Part shown: in pieces, positions 38,184 through 49,290 of the stretch | Layout of the letters: each line of letters begins with the position of its first letter | Position numbering within the stretch: position 1 is the first letter of the stretch | Source: Gigaspora margarita | Taxonomy: Eukaryota; Glomeromycota; Glomeromycetes; Diversisporales; Gigasporaceae | Assembly (NCBI GenBank): GCA_009809945.1 | Contig: WTPW01000070.1 | Span: 359,723 to 423,722 of the forward strand | Length of the DNA stretch: 64,000 bases | Direction: 5' to 3' | Translations under genes and position numbers: made by a program | The notes under the pieces: model-generated | Databases searched by the model: none | What the model saw: only the letters and a program-made list of their open reading frames with translations | What the model was told of the DNA's origin: nothing

Positions 38184-38693
38184 AAAAACAGAATCACAAG
38201 AGAAATAAACTTGGTGTTAAAAAGCCGTTTGCTCAAAAGGAAAGAAACAAACTTTTTAAAAGCTGTACTTAGTTCGAATAGATTAGAAAACTATTGTATA
38301 TAATAATCTGTAAATAAATACAGTAAATAAAGAGCGTCACTCAACGTCCCCAGGTAATTACTACCTTGGGGTTTAAAAAAAAAAAGACATTCACTCTTTA
38401 TTAGTAAAACTTTAAATTGTTATAACTTTTTAAAAAAAAATTAAATCAAAAAACCCTCTGACAATTGATAGATTTTAGTTAAATTACAATTCTGTCAGAG
38501 GATTTTTTTTGTTTTTTGTTTTGAAAAAGCTATAAGGGATTAAAGTTTATATGAGTTCAAAAAATTGGCGTTTAATATAGAAAAAAGAAATCGTATATAG
38601 ATTTTTAACCAATCAAAATCAATTGCACAAAATTAGCCAATCAGAATTGATTATATAAGCCCAAAAATTGGCGCATTGGTTGTCATTTACTGT

Positions 38694-39570
38694 ATATCAC
38701 ATGATGATCTATAAAATTTGGCCAATCAACGCCATGTTTGATACGTACATGTTATTGTCCACGAAGTGGGCAATAACAATAAGGAAGCTGCATGACGCAG
38801 TTGCGCTAAAACCAGGAACATAAATAATGATCTTGTAAAAACTTTTACTGTATTTCACAAAATGACGCAAGGGGTATAATTTCAAATTTTGCCTAAATTA
38901 AGCTTAATTAAGGAATCATTTTAAATAATGCTAACACGGTAATCATATGATTAGGAAAAAAGCAAATAAATTTTTACATACAGTATGTTTGTTACCAAAT
39001 AAAAGAGCATCATATTTAGAAGTAGTAAAAGGGTATGACCGGTCATGACTGGTCATAACCGTGACCGATACCAGTCAGAAGCTCCATTACATTTTTTTTA
39101 ATATTTGTATGTGATTCAGATAATATTGTGCATGATTTATTGGGGTGTGCGGTCAACTAAGTAAATCAAAACTATATGTAGTACATATAAAAATTAAATA
39201 TTAAAATTTTTTTAAATTTAGTGATTAGGATAGTGATCAGACTAATTTATTACTTTTAATATATATTTCAATAGTAAATATGGCCTGATTGCTTTTAGAT
39301 GTCTAAAGTAAATTGCTTTACTTTTTTAAATTATTTTAGCACAAATCTTTTTTAAAATACATCTATAACAAAGTTACGTTGAAATTTTTAATATTAATAT
39401 TTAAATTTCAAGTCATTTCAAGTCGACTCTTTACAAAAATTCTGCTTCATATTGTGTACAATTCAAAAGAGAGATATCTTCGTTGTAGGTAATACTAAAA
39501 CCTGAAATTTTTTAACGTAACATTGTTCTTCCAGATCTATTGTTAAATTTACTAAATTTAATGGGAACAG
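38694..39570. other. Noncoding spacer
   Basis: From 38694 the sequence resumes the tandem unit's distal 5' flank (ATCACATGATGATCTATAAAA, GGCCAATCA...), as at 25322 and 55514. Positions 39027-39074 contain TGACCGGTCA, TGACTGGTCA and related half-sites. No gene is seen. Confidence 0.45.
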
Positions 39571-39574
39571 TTAA

Positions 39575-39675
39575 CCCAGTGATCGACAATCACATGATAA
39601 ACATATAAGGCCACGCAAAGTTAATTTTTCGTTTTGCATAACCTGGTGTTTCAAAATTCTGGTCGGCGGGTCAGA

Positions 39676-39708
<33 letters not shown>

Positions 39709-40066
39709 CTTTACGTGGTCTAAATTAACTCATGTTCACATCGAAGGTTATGCAAAGCTAATTCTTCGGTTTGCATAACATGGAATCAGAAAAATTTGTC
39801 TTTTTTTTATCATGCCTACCAGGTAATTACGGAAAAAATTAAATGGTAAAAATGAAATAATTGGTACAATAGGAATTTAAAAAAAAAAAATTTTTTTTTT
39901 TTGAAAAATTGGGTCAGCAGGTTATGCAAAACGAAAAATTAACTTTGCATAGCCTAATGACGTCATTTGTTTACCAGAACTAAATCAAACTGGCCTAAAA
40001 ATACCTCTAACACTAACCCTAACTTAGGCCGAATGCTTGTCATGTGATGTTGTGATGATCACTGGG
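39575..40066. mobile_element. piggyBac-type nonautonomous element
   Basis: Ends CCCAGTGATC and GATCACTGGG are perfect inverted repeats, each flanked by TTAA (39571-39574, 40067-40070), the target and end signature of piggyBac elements. A second inverted pair lies inside (CACGCAAAGTTAATTTTTCG and CGAAAAATTAACTTTGCATA). It has long T and A/T runs (about 39669-39701, 39879-39902) and no transposase. It appears to sit within the hAT-like transposase fossil. Confidence 0.75.
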
Positions 40067-40074
40067 TTAACTCT

Positions 40075-41156
40075 TCTTCAATCTACCCATATTATTTGGC
40101 TTGCAAGTAGTATTGCGCAAGTTGGAACAATTTCAATGAATTCTGCTGTTGAATGCACAAATAAAATTGATGAATTTTTAACTAGTGAATCTCCCCAAAA
40201 TTGATATCAACTTCAACACTTCGTACTTGGCATCAAGATGTCTCTGAACTTTATGTTGCAACTCAAATTTCTCAAATTGTACAAGCTCCATCATTCGGTA
40301 TTATGATCGATGAATCAACTCGTGGTGAAATAAAAAATTTAATTATTTGTTATCAGGCTTGGAACAAATAAATACAAACACCTATTGTAACAGTAGTATA
40401 TATTAATAATATTTTTAAATGTAACAGTGAAACAGTATCTAATGCCATTATTAAATCAATTCAAAAAAGAAGGTCTTGATGTTATGAGTGTAAATTATGG
40501 ACTGCAGACAACACTGCATATATGTCATCAAATAAAAATGGCGCAGTTGCTCTTTTCAACAAAAAAACTGGTGCAAATACATTCCGATTTGGTTGTGTAC
40601 TTAATATTATACAGATTGTGTTTAATCACTTTGCTTTTGGAAATCTTACAAATACTGCTGGAATCTCTCGAGTTTCATATCCGTATAATCTTTTATATTT
40701 GGCCTGGAGTTTGCATAACGGATATAGTTTAAGTAGTAAAGATAAACCTCTTAATATTTCTGCTGAAACAATTAACAACTTATATGATAAACTATTGGGT
40801 TTCCATTATAATTAGTACCAATTGCCTTATCTTATCATCATGAAGCTTTATACAATTTATGCAGTGGTTTATTCAACATTTAGAACATTATAATAAGACA
40901 CCAAAAGCATATCTTAAGGACTGGCATCTTTTTAAATCATGTGTTATGAATCTGACACTTAATATTCAAATAAAGTGCCTTGTAAATTTTGCAGAACATT
41001 TTTATGAGCTACTAGTTCAGTTTGTAGTTACTCAAGATCCCATTCCTCGAATAATGCAAGCTGGCAAATTGGTTCAATTACCTAATGGTAGAAGAGCACA
41101 TGATATGCCGGATAAAGTTCGCGAGTGGAAGAATTATCTTAAAAACATTAAAGATA
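40075..41156 (+). pseudogene. hAT-like transposase fossil
   Basis: Pieces in changing frames resemble the middle of hAT-family transposases: IAQVGTISMNSAVECTNKI, WHQDVSELYVATQI, SFGIMIDESTRGEIKNL (first catalytic-region motif, IDEST), WTADNTAYMSSNKNGAVALF and IPRIMQAGKLVQLPNG, ending near 41170. Several stops and shifts break it. The upstream part (before 39570) is too decayed to delimit, and a piggyBac-type element and a TA-type MITE adjoin or interrupt it. Family assignment rests on motif resemblance only. Confidence 0.55.
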
Positions 41157-41419
41157 AGGCCAGACCAAGTTGATTATGTATTTTACATTACCCCCCCAGA
41201 GCTCCCTCTCCCTCATAGTAAAAAAAATTTAGATAGATATGCATAGTACTACAGAATATTTCAGAAAATTTTTATATAGTCACGGAACAAATCAGAAAAA
41301 AAATTTTTTTGAGAAAAAATTTTTAAAATTTTACTATATGAACCACCCCTCCCTCCCCCCCCCTCTCTTGGAGGGGAAAGGGGGGTAATGTAAAACAGAT
41401 AATCAACTTGGTCTAGCCT
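41157..41419. mobile_element. Tc1/mariner-type MITE
   Basis: Ends AGGCCAGACCAAGTTGATTA and TAATCAACTTGGTCTAGCCT are inverted repeats that continue through TTTTACATTACCCCCC. TA lies on both sides (41155-41156, 41420-41421). The body is almost a perfect foldback with C-rich/G-rich arms (CCTCCCTCCCCCC, GGAGGGGAAAGGGGGG). It interrupts the end of the hAT-like transposase frame. 263 bp, noncoding. Confidence 0.85.
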
Positions 41420-41429
41420 TACAGTAATT

Positions 41430-41995
41430 TATATAATACAGGTTAATGCAAACTCAATCCTAACTGCACATAATGTGTCGAATAGTTTATAGCAGAATTT
41501 TTTATAGTTATTCGCAATGATTCCAATACAAGCTAACTCTTAACTTGTGATATAATTCTAATGCAACTAACTCAGTCAACCACATAGAAATAAAAAACAG
41601 TACCAATGCAAACCATCTCTAACTGATACCGTGGCAGCTGAAATAGTATGTTTTTTAACAGGATTTTTACGGTAACTCATGACAGAAATCATAATAATTT
41701 TAATACGATAATTTCATTGCAAATTAATTCAACCTTAATCACGTACTGTAGTCACCAAAATAGCAGGTAGGCTTTGCAACAGAATTATTTACGAAGGAAC
41801 TAATAACTTCAATGTAAACTAATTCAAACATAACCTCATAGAAATCAAGGTAATTCTAATACAAACTAACTTAANTACATTGTGGTCACAAGAATAGCAG
41901 GTAAGGGTTACAGAATTTTCTTACGTAACTCAGTAGAAATCATGAAAATTTAATGCAAGCTTACCTTTACTCTTGATGAAAATCATGACAATAAA
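41430..41995. repeat. Diverged ~110-bp tandem repeats
   Basis: Five to six degenerate units contain TAATGCAAACTAACTC-, AACAGAATTTTTTACG- and AATAGCAGGTA-like words, with unit starts near 41445, 41565, 41605, 41710, 41810 and 41865. Noncoding. One N lies at 41875. Confidence 0.55.
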
Positions 41996-42039
41996 AAATT
42001 CCAGTATCAGAGGCATGGACAAAAAACTAAAATATAGTG

Positions 42040-42185
42040 TTTAAATCCGCCGAGTAAAGCGAGACCAAAACATAAAAATGTAAGGCTAGCTTAAGACGGC
42101 CGAGCAATGCGAGGCCAAAATGCTAGCTTAAAGCCACTGAGCGAAGCAAGGCCAAAACATAAAAATATAAGGTTAGCTTAAAACA
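42040..42185. repeat. Short tandem array (GCCGAGCAAAGCGAGGCC)
   Basis: About three units of 45-60 bp, each with a GCCGAG(C/T)AA(A/T)GCGAGGCC-like core followed by AAAACATAAAAATGTAAGG and TAGCTTAA. The middle unit is shortened. A small perfect hairpin, GGCGGCGCAGCCGCC, follows at about 42361-42377. Confidence 0.65.
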
Positions 42186-42499
42186 AGTCCATTATACATA
42201 TGTTATACACTAAGAATAGTCGATTTGGGTATAAACGCTAATCTGATTTTTAAACATCAGCTTAGTCAATTTATTAAATTTAAGTCGACTATAAACAATC
42301 TTGACTGTGCCATATGCTATTATGCCATCTACCAATCTAACTATATAGCTGGTTAATATTTGGCGGCGCAGCCGCCGCATGATCATGTACTAGTTCTAGA
42401 AGTAAAGAAGTTTTCGATATGTTTATATCTTTGAAAGTGCTAGTGAACTCGATTTATAGAAGATGCTAACACCTGAATATTTAGCCATTTTTCAAATTG

Positions 42500-42972
42500 A
42501 TAAGCTTTCTAAATTTTGATTGATTGGTAACCAATTGATAAATCAATTGATCACAAATTAATTAAGAATTAGTCAAATAATCGAATAATCGAATAGTCAA
42601 TTAAACGATTAATCGATTGAACAACTATTCGATTAATTAATTAGTCAAATACTGTAGTTGACTAATCTATTGAACAACTAATCGATTAATCGATTAGTTA
42701 AATTGATTTTAAAAATGGTATCGATTAGTTGTCAACTTGTTCAACTAATCGATTTTTCAACTTCGTTTTGAATGACTAACAACATTATACAGTATAATAC
42801 AGATTCAGCTCAGTTGACTAATCTATTGAACAACTAATCGATTAATCGATTAGTTAAATTGATTTTAAAAATAGTATCGATTAGTTGTCAACTTGTTCAA
42901 CTAATCGATTTTTCAACTTCGTTTTGAATGACTAACAACATTATACAGTATAATACAGATTCAGCTAAGTAT
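42500..42972. repeat. ATCGATTA-rich segment with a 156-bp tandem duplication
   Basis: About 42500-42655 is rich in CAATTGAT and TCGATTAAT words. From 42656 a unit of 156 bp is present twice (about 42656-42811 and 42812-42967) with essentially one difference (ATGGTATCG versus ATAGTATCG). Each unit contains palindromes such as CTAATCGATTAATCGATTAG. The near-identity shows a recent duplication or an assembly duplication. Confidence 0.75.
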
Positions 42973-43228
42973 TTACTGCCATTTTTATTATAGTTATACT
43001 GGTATGTAAAAATCCTATTTAAACTATACTTTAGACATTTACTAAAAATATCGGACATGTTCTATAATAAAAGATACTTTGATATTGATATGGATGGAAA
43101 ATTTAAGCATTCAATCTATCTATGTATAATTTTACAATATTATAGTCTAATCTTACGTGTTAGAGAAGATTAATGTCATCTGCTATATTTTTTTTGTTTC
43201 AAAAGATGTAAGAATAACTTCTATTAAT

Positions 43229-45460
43229 TTAAATTTCCGGTATTTTTAATTCATATAATTTACTACCTATAAAAAAAATTTATCAAACAATGTAGAAATA
43301 TAGAGTAAAATAATTTATTAAATAAACAAAAATTTATAATTACCTTGATATTTATAAATACTACTAAATGAAATAAATTTACTTCTATAATTTGATTCAT
43401 TATCTATTTGCATATCTTTATTTTTTATATTATGTAGTTTTTTATCAGATTCGGACAATTCTAATAAAATAGTTTCATTATTCTGCCATTCTGCAAAAGT
43501 GTCATGAAATTCTTTTGATGTTGGTCGTTTTTTTGGATCAGTGTTCCAACTTTTCTTCATTAAGTCCGCATAGCATATTGCTGTATTTTCATAAATATGT
43601 GGTCGTAAACCATTACATACTTGTAATTGGAATTGTAGTTCTGAATTCGTTTCATAAGGAATAGGTTTACCATATAAAATTTTCCACATGATTATACTAA
43701 ATGAATAAATATCAGATTCTTTAGTATAAGGATGTTTGTCCAAAACATCAGGAGCAATATATGGTAAAATTCCATAAATTCCATCTGAATTTGATTTTGA
43801 TGCAATATTAGCTGTTATAGAAAGCCCTAAATCTGCAATGTATGCACTTTTTAAACTATTCAATAAAATATTTCCACTATGTAAATCACGATGTATAAGA
43901 TCTTGAGAATGAATTATCATAAGATCATATGCAATACATAATAGCAAATTTAATTTATCTCTCCAATCCATTTGTGCTATGGCATGTAGATTTTTTTCGC
44001 AAGCAGCCTTCTAAAGCATATTCAATTATAAGAAAATAATCTTTAGAATCTTTATCTTTTGATACACCGAAACATCTTAAAAAAGTTGTATCTTTATGAC
44101 CGATATCACAATATGCTTTCAACTTATCATTAAAGGAAATATATTTTTGAATCGTTAAAATTAACTATAAATCACGAATAATATAATTGATAAAATAATT
44201 AACAAAAAATTACCTCTCTTATAAATTCTTTATGATATTTATTTGCTTCATGAAATAATTTAAGTGCAACGCATTTGCTTACATTTTGAAGTTTATCCAT
44301 CCATTCAGCACGATATACAGTTGCAAACCCACCTTTACCAATCTTTTCAATATTTTTAAAATCATCAAAAGAAATCCAAGATAACTGATATTTGCTTTCG
44401 ATAAACGTATTTTTCAAATCAACTTCAATTTCCAAGTCATGTATCCATTCGTTATTAACTAATAGAATTTAATTAATTTTAGTGCTATATACAAATAAAT
44501 TAATAACAATATCCGTTATAGTTTTTAATAACTTAAACATGATTGATAATACCTAAAGCTAAAAAATTTTCTTTATATCTGCAATCGTCACTTTAAATAT
44601 GTAAATATCGATACTCCTTTTCAAATTTAAATTTAATTTAAAATTTACCTTTGATACCAGTATTTGGCTTTATTTAGATCTCTTATTACACCAATTCCAC
44701 ATCGATAAAATTCCGCAACACTTGACATTCCATCAACGTACCCCATCTCTGCTGATTTTCGATAATAAATAAATGCTTTATTTTCGTCCTTTTCGACTCC
44801 GATTCCAAGTTGATAACAATTTCCAATTTTATATGTTGCTCCAGCATATCCCATCTCTGCAGCTTTTTGAAAATAAATGAAGGCTTTATGTTCGTCTTTT
44901 TCAACACCTTCTCCATAAAAATAAAAATATCCAACCAATATGTTCCTTTAGCGTCACCCATCTCTGCCGATTTTTGAGAATAAATAAATGCCTTATGTTC
45001 GTCTTTTTCAACTCCAATTCCGAGAACATAACAGCCTGATATTTCATAAAATGCAAGAGAACATCCCATTCCTGCAGATTTTTGATAACAAATGATTGCC
45101 TTATGTTCATCTTTTTCAACCCATTTCCAAACGATAACAACCTGCAAGAATAATTTGAACCATAGGATTTATTTGATCATTTAAGAAAAAATTGATAATA
45201 TCAACTGGATTTTGCTTCTTCTTTATTAAAAATTGTTCCAATATGTCAAGAATTAAGCTAGGAATTTTGTTTTCAAATCATTTTTCTTTATATATATTAC
45301 ACATTTCTTTGACAATTTCATTAATAGAATCCTGTGATAAATCTCGAAACTTGTTATCTTCTAGATACAATTTTGTATTATTGCTGGCCACTTGAGTGAT
45401 ATTTAATGAGCTGGCAATTTTTTCTTTCTGATTTACAAATAAGTTAATATAATTTGACAT
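43229..45460 (-). pseudogene. Sel1-repeat/TKL kinase, copy C (broken)
   Basis: Homologous over its length to copy B. Inferred former exons: 45460-44649, 44578-44553, 44458-44214, 44122-43344 and 43266-43229. Relative to the other copies it has an in-frame TGA after IYKEK (near 45276), single-base shifts near 45128 and 44937 in the SLR exon, and an extra T near 43990 in exon 4. Each breaks the reading frame. The catalytic motifs GKGGFATVYRAEW, VALKLF, HRDLHSGN and ADLGLS are still readable, and APE is APD. Intron 1 is only about 70 nt and lacks the roughly 320 nt, including the hAT MITE, found in A, B and D. The intact kinase motifs suggest recent loss. Confidence 0.85.
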
Positions 45461-46803
45461 TTTGATGCAGTTACTATTTTTGTTCAAAAGAACGAGTTAC
45501 AACGATCGTTAAAAATGACGGGATTGTTAGAAAATAATACGAGAAAATTGAATATGTGTATATGTCTTTGTCATGAACTCAAGTGATGATATGACATGGG
45601 AAGTTTATTAAATAGAAAGAGATGATTGAAAGAACTTATAACAACGTGATTACGAAGTATTAAACAGATAGGTAAGAGAATAGTAACGAATAAGAAAAAT
45701 AAAGATAAAATATTGAAATATCATATGAACCTTAAACATTCATTGAGAATTTAATACTTATCATGTCTTTAAACGTATAAGGTCGACTAAAGAACTTTAT
45801 TATAGTCAAATTTAAAGGATATTTATACGTGTTTGAAAAAGAATATATTCGAAATTTAAATTGATGCTATCTCTTCCTAATGCTATACGACCTAAATTCA
45901 ATTTAATATCGAAAATTAGTATAATCGGCAACATTACCAAATAAGGTAGCTGGGCGATGCTGTCACGAAATCAGGAACGGAAGATGCGAATAGCTTATGT
46001 ATGAGGTTGACATTCGTGCATATATGCATAACCAAATTAAATAACCAATAATTATCAGCTCTTATATTATGTGGTAATAATAGAGTAAGCTGTTACAAGA
46101 CAATCATCATATTGCACTAATTTAAATAAATTTTAAATTAAGCTTATCAAAATCGCTGATGCAATTACTTGACAATAATAGTCGCAAATTAGTAATATCT
46201 AATTGGATGCTACATTTGTCATCGCATCATTGCACTCCTCTCGAACGACGTACGTACGTAAGCATAACTAGCTTTAATTCTAATTGGATGACAACCGAAA
46301 TGTTACACAATATTTTCTACATTTAACGTTCGCAGGTAAATGGATCAGAAGCAGGGTACGAATTGGTAAGGTTAAGGCCAAAAAAATTTAAAAAAGTTTC
46401 GTTTTATAAATTATTAAATTAATTCAGTAATCCACAAAGTAATTCGGAAGTTAGATGAAAGGTATGTTTAAAGGTTTGAGTTTAGCAATTAAGCCAGCAA
46501 TTTACACACTTTTTTGTTTGTGAAACTTATTTCCGTAATTCCAACTAAAAAGAAACTTGACTATAATATAAGTTAATAATACGAAATTGTGAGTCATAAA
46601 ATTTAAAATATTTTGTGAGGAGAATTAAAGGAGTTAAAGTGAAGTAGTGATACTTTAACCATATAACGAGTATTAAATAAAATTAAAGATCATTTTGATA
46701 TTAGTGAAGTATTAAAAATTTTTATAATTTTTTTTTTATTAGTTATTAACATTCTATGATGAGTTTAAACTTTATATTTGTATTTTTCGTTTTGGTTCGT
46801 TGG

Positions 46804-46878
<75 letters not shown>

Positions 46879-46889
46879 TAGTATGTTAG
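45461..46889. other. 5' flank of pseudogene C
   Basis: Homologous to the flanks of A, B and D, with the shared block at about 45928-46030. It ends in a run of 72 T (46806-46877). Confidence 0.5.
46806..46877. repeat. Poly(T) run of 72 bases
   Basis: Uninterrupted T. Copies A and D have only a few T at this place, so it expanded in copy C. True length is uncertain because such runs are often mis-sized in assemblies. Confidence 0.9.
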
Positions 46890-47370
46890 TGTCGCGAGTT
46901 AATATGTAACCTTCACCGCAAAGTAACCTAACTAAACGGCGAGCACTAATAACTTTCGCTTAAAGCGAACTCAACAGCAATAACAAGGCAAGTGTTTTAT
47001 TATATTTATTCAATCAGTTTTATTTATTGAGTACAAAAAAGTTACCAAAATTGTCTCGCTTATATACTGCTATTTCAACTACGATTATTATATCACTTGA
47101 TTGATCATTCGATCATGACTCTTAATTTATTACATACTTCTTCATGCATAATTAGACTCATCTTACTTTTATTATTTACCGATCCTTACGTAATCGAACC
47201 CCATTTAGCACCCGATCGATCAGCATGTGGAGCACGCGATCACGTGTCCCTACATTTAGTTATCCTTGAACATTTGCTCTTCTAAAATATGCATGAGTTT
47301 TTTTCTATACTAATACGTTAAGCTACTATTTTAGAGTTCCAAATAGATACCTCTTCCCAAATGCACCGCA
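46890..47370. mobile_element. Possible solo LTR
   Basis: A C-specific insertion of about 480 bp with a TG start and CA end and a base composition unlike its flanks. No internal retroelement region lies next to it and a matching target duplication is not evident. Solo LTR is the best guess; another insertion type is possible. Short frames inside (such as 47097-47285) are not called genes. Confidence 0.3.
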
Positions 47371-48906
47371 TAGGCATCGAGATTTCATGGTAAAGACTTT
47401 TGCCAGTATTAATTTAATTACGGATTTAATTATTTTTATACATATTAGTTTTGTTTTTTATTCGTGATCATGATGAGTCAAAAGCAAATTCTATTATGTA
47501 TTTATTAAAAGGGTAAAAAGTATATAATACCCCTTTTCCTGTTTTAATGAAGTCTAACTCAGGAAGTTCGAATCTAGTAGAGCTTTACCTTTGAAATAAG
47601 TATAGAAGTATATCTCTAAGTAGTTAATTCTTGAAACCAACCCTTATTTATTGTTGTACTTATCTTATTCCAGTATAATAAAGTTATTATTGTACAAAAT
47701 ACATATTTGTATTGTATTTAAACCTTTATCCAAGTGATTTCAATTTGTACCCTAATCACATGACATTATTAAGTCACTTAATGATCAATTCAAGTTTTGC
47801 TATAGCAAGACCCAATGAACCTTGAGACCCAGATCAAATTAACTATGTCTCTTTTTGCCTGCCAATACAGGAATTTAGAGTTTTGCACACCAATAGGTTA
47901 AAGAAAATAAAAAAAAATAAAAAAATAAATAAAGAAATGAAAAATAAAAAAAATAAAAAAAAATAATTTTTTTTTTAAAAAAAAAAACAAGCGAAAGACA
48001 ACGTGCAAATAGAATCGGCATGTACTAGAGCTCAAGTACTGGCACTACTAAATTATACATATGTACGTACATACGTCAAAACCTGTTTTTAATCGTGCTC
48101 AATTTATTAGTCGGGTATGTGTGAGAATTTTTTTTTTAACAATACCCGATAATAAGCTACCCCTGCATTGAGCGATTGGAATGTTTAAAACGCCTTGGCC
48201 TTAACATCGGTTATATAAAGAGTTTTAAGTATTTAAAAATTTATATAAGATTATAACAATAACATCCGGGTACCGGGTGCCCCTGGGTCTTAAGATGTTA
48301 CGAGAATCAATTAGTTTTATTTGCATGGCTTTACGCTTGTTTTAAAAGAATTCGGGCAAAAAAAAAATTGGGGATTTTTGAAAAATTTGGTAATACAGTA
48401 CACTATGTGAGTATATTCATCAGTTTAGCCTTACCCTACCCTTAATTTCTTACTATTTTATCATACTATTTGTATTAAATTTCACCATTTAATTGTGATA
48501 TAAGTCGAATAGCATAGTATCAATTTAAAAATGACTATATAGTTGTATATCTTCTCTTTCAATACATGTATTAATAACCAACTATAATAAAGATTTTTGT
48601 CTAACCTATCCTTTTAAAGACATAATAAAATCAAATCTCATTTAATATTTAAGTTTTATGTTGTCCTAAAATAGAATTAACTAATTCATTGTTTCCTCCT
48701 TCTTCTTTTTATGGTTTCTTATATGTCTATTTAAATGAACCTCCGTTGGAATTGTCTATTTTATTATTTGAGTTCACGTGACATAGGCATATATACATAT
48801 TTGTTCGTGAAGTTTTCTAACCATTCTTTTCCTCTTTACCTTTTAATCAGAGTTGTTCCTGCATTGTGGTACTTTATTACTTAAGCCAGATATTAACAGC
48901 GTCAAA
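47371..48906. other. Noncoding spacer between C and D
   Basis: 47371-47470 resumes the tandem unit's flank. 47490-47890 is unassigned. About 47895-47990 is A-rich low complexity. From about 48370 the sequence matches the A-B spacer at 26490-27035. No gene is supported. Confidence 0.45.
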
Positions 48907-49290
48907 ATGTAACAAATTTATAATAATCAATTTGTAAATCAGCCGGAAAAATCAATAGCTCATCAGATATCACTCAAACAATCAACGCCAATTTATGAGT
49001 TACAGAAAGAATCTTTAATTAAATTGTTAATGAGATGTGTAATTTGTATAATGAAGAAAGATTTAAAAATCATTATCCAATAAAATCTTAATACATTAGG
49101 ACAATTTTTTAATAAATAAAAGGCAAAGCCAGATAATATTGTTAATTTTTGCTTAAATGATCAAATCATTCTATGGTTCAGATCATTCTTGCAAGTTGCT
49201 ATTATTTTAATAAATTGGCTGAAAAGGATGAACATAATGTATTCATTTATTGTGGCAACTGAAGCTAAGATCTTGAAATATTTTAATATT
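48907..49290 (+). pseudogene. Second decayed 5' fragment of the Sel1/kinase family
   Basis: Homologous to 27036-27420 and, more distantly, to exon 1 of the four genes: a start like MSNY, SSSDITQ-like codons, an INEIV-EMC-LY-EER segment and the first SLR (LAEKDEHNVF). Same orientation (plus) and same truncation point as the other fragment, so both descend from one fragment copied with the spacer. Broken by stops and shifts. Confidence 0.75.

Larger units (their letters stand above)
32438..38381 (+). mobile_element. LINE (non-LTR retrotransposon), near full length
   Basis: A two-ORF LINE with a 5' UTR of about 170 bp, ORF1 (zinc-knuckle protein), ORF2 (endonuclease, reverse transcriptase, zf-RVT) and a 3' UTR ending in a stem-loop, CCCCAGGTAATTACTACCTTGGGG (about 38348-38371), plus poly(A). 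A 12-bp target duplication AAAAGACATTCA brackets it (32426-32437 and 38382-38393). It lacks an obvious RNase H domain, which with the zf-RVT tail suggests an L1/Tx1-like rather than a Tad1-like layout; a phylogeny would be needed. Its base composition is less A+T-rich than its surroundings. Several frame breaks make this copy inactive as assembled. Eleven of the window's thirteen N bases lie in it. Confidence 0.9.
32412..38692. mobile_element. Tc1/mariner-type MITE split by a LINE
   Basis: The left piece (32412-32437) begins CAGTACCTGACAG and the right piece (38394-38692) ends TTGTCATTTACTG. TA flanks both ends (32410-32411, 38693-38694). Without the LINE it is about 325 bp. Copies A and D have the uninterrupted flank (TTTTTAC...ATATCAC), so the insertion is B-specific. 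The LINE entered it later. The right piece also folds internally (CCCTCTGACAATT / AATTCTGTCAGAGG, about 38454-38502). Confidence 0.75.

Noticed and set aside
47550-47600. Possible tRNA B box (AGTTCGAATCTAG)
   Set aside because: No A box, no cloverleaf and no acceptor stem could be built around it.
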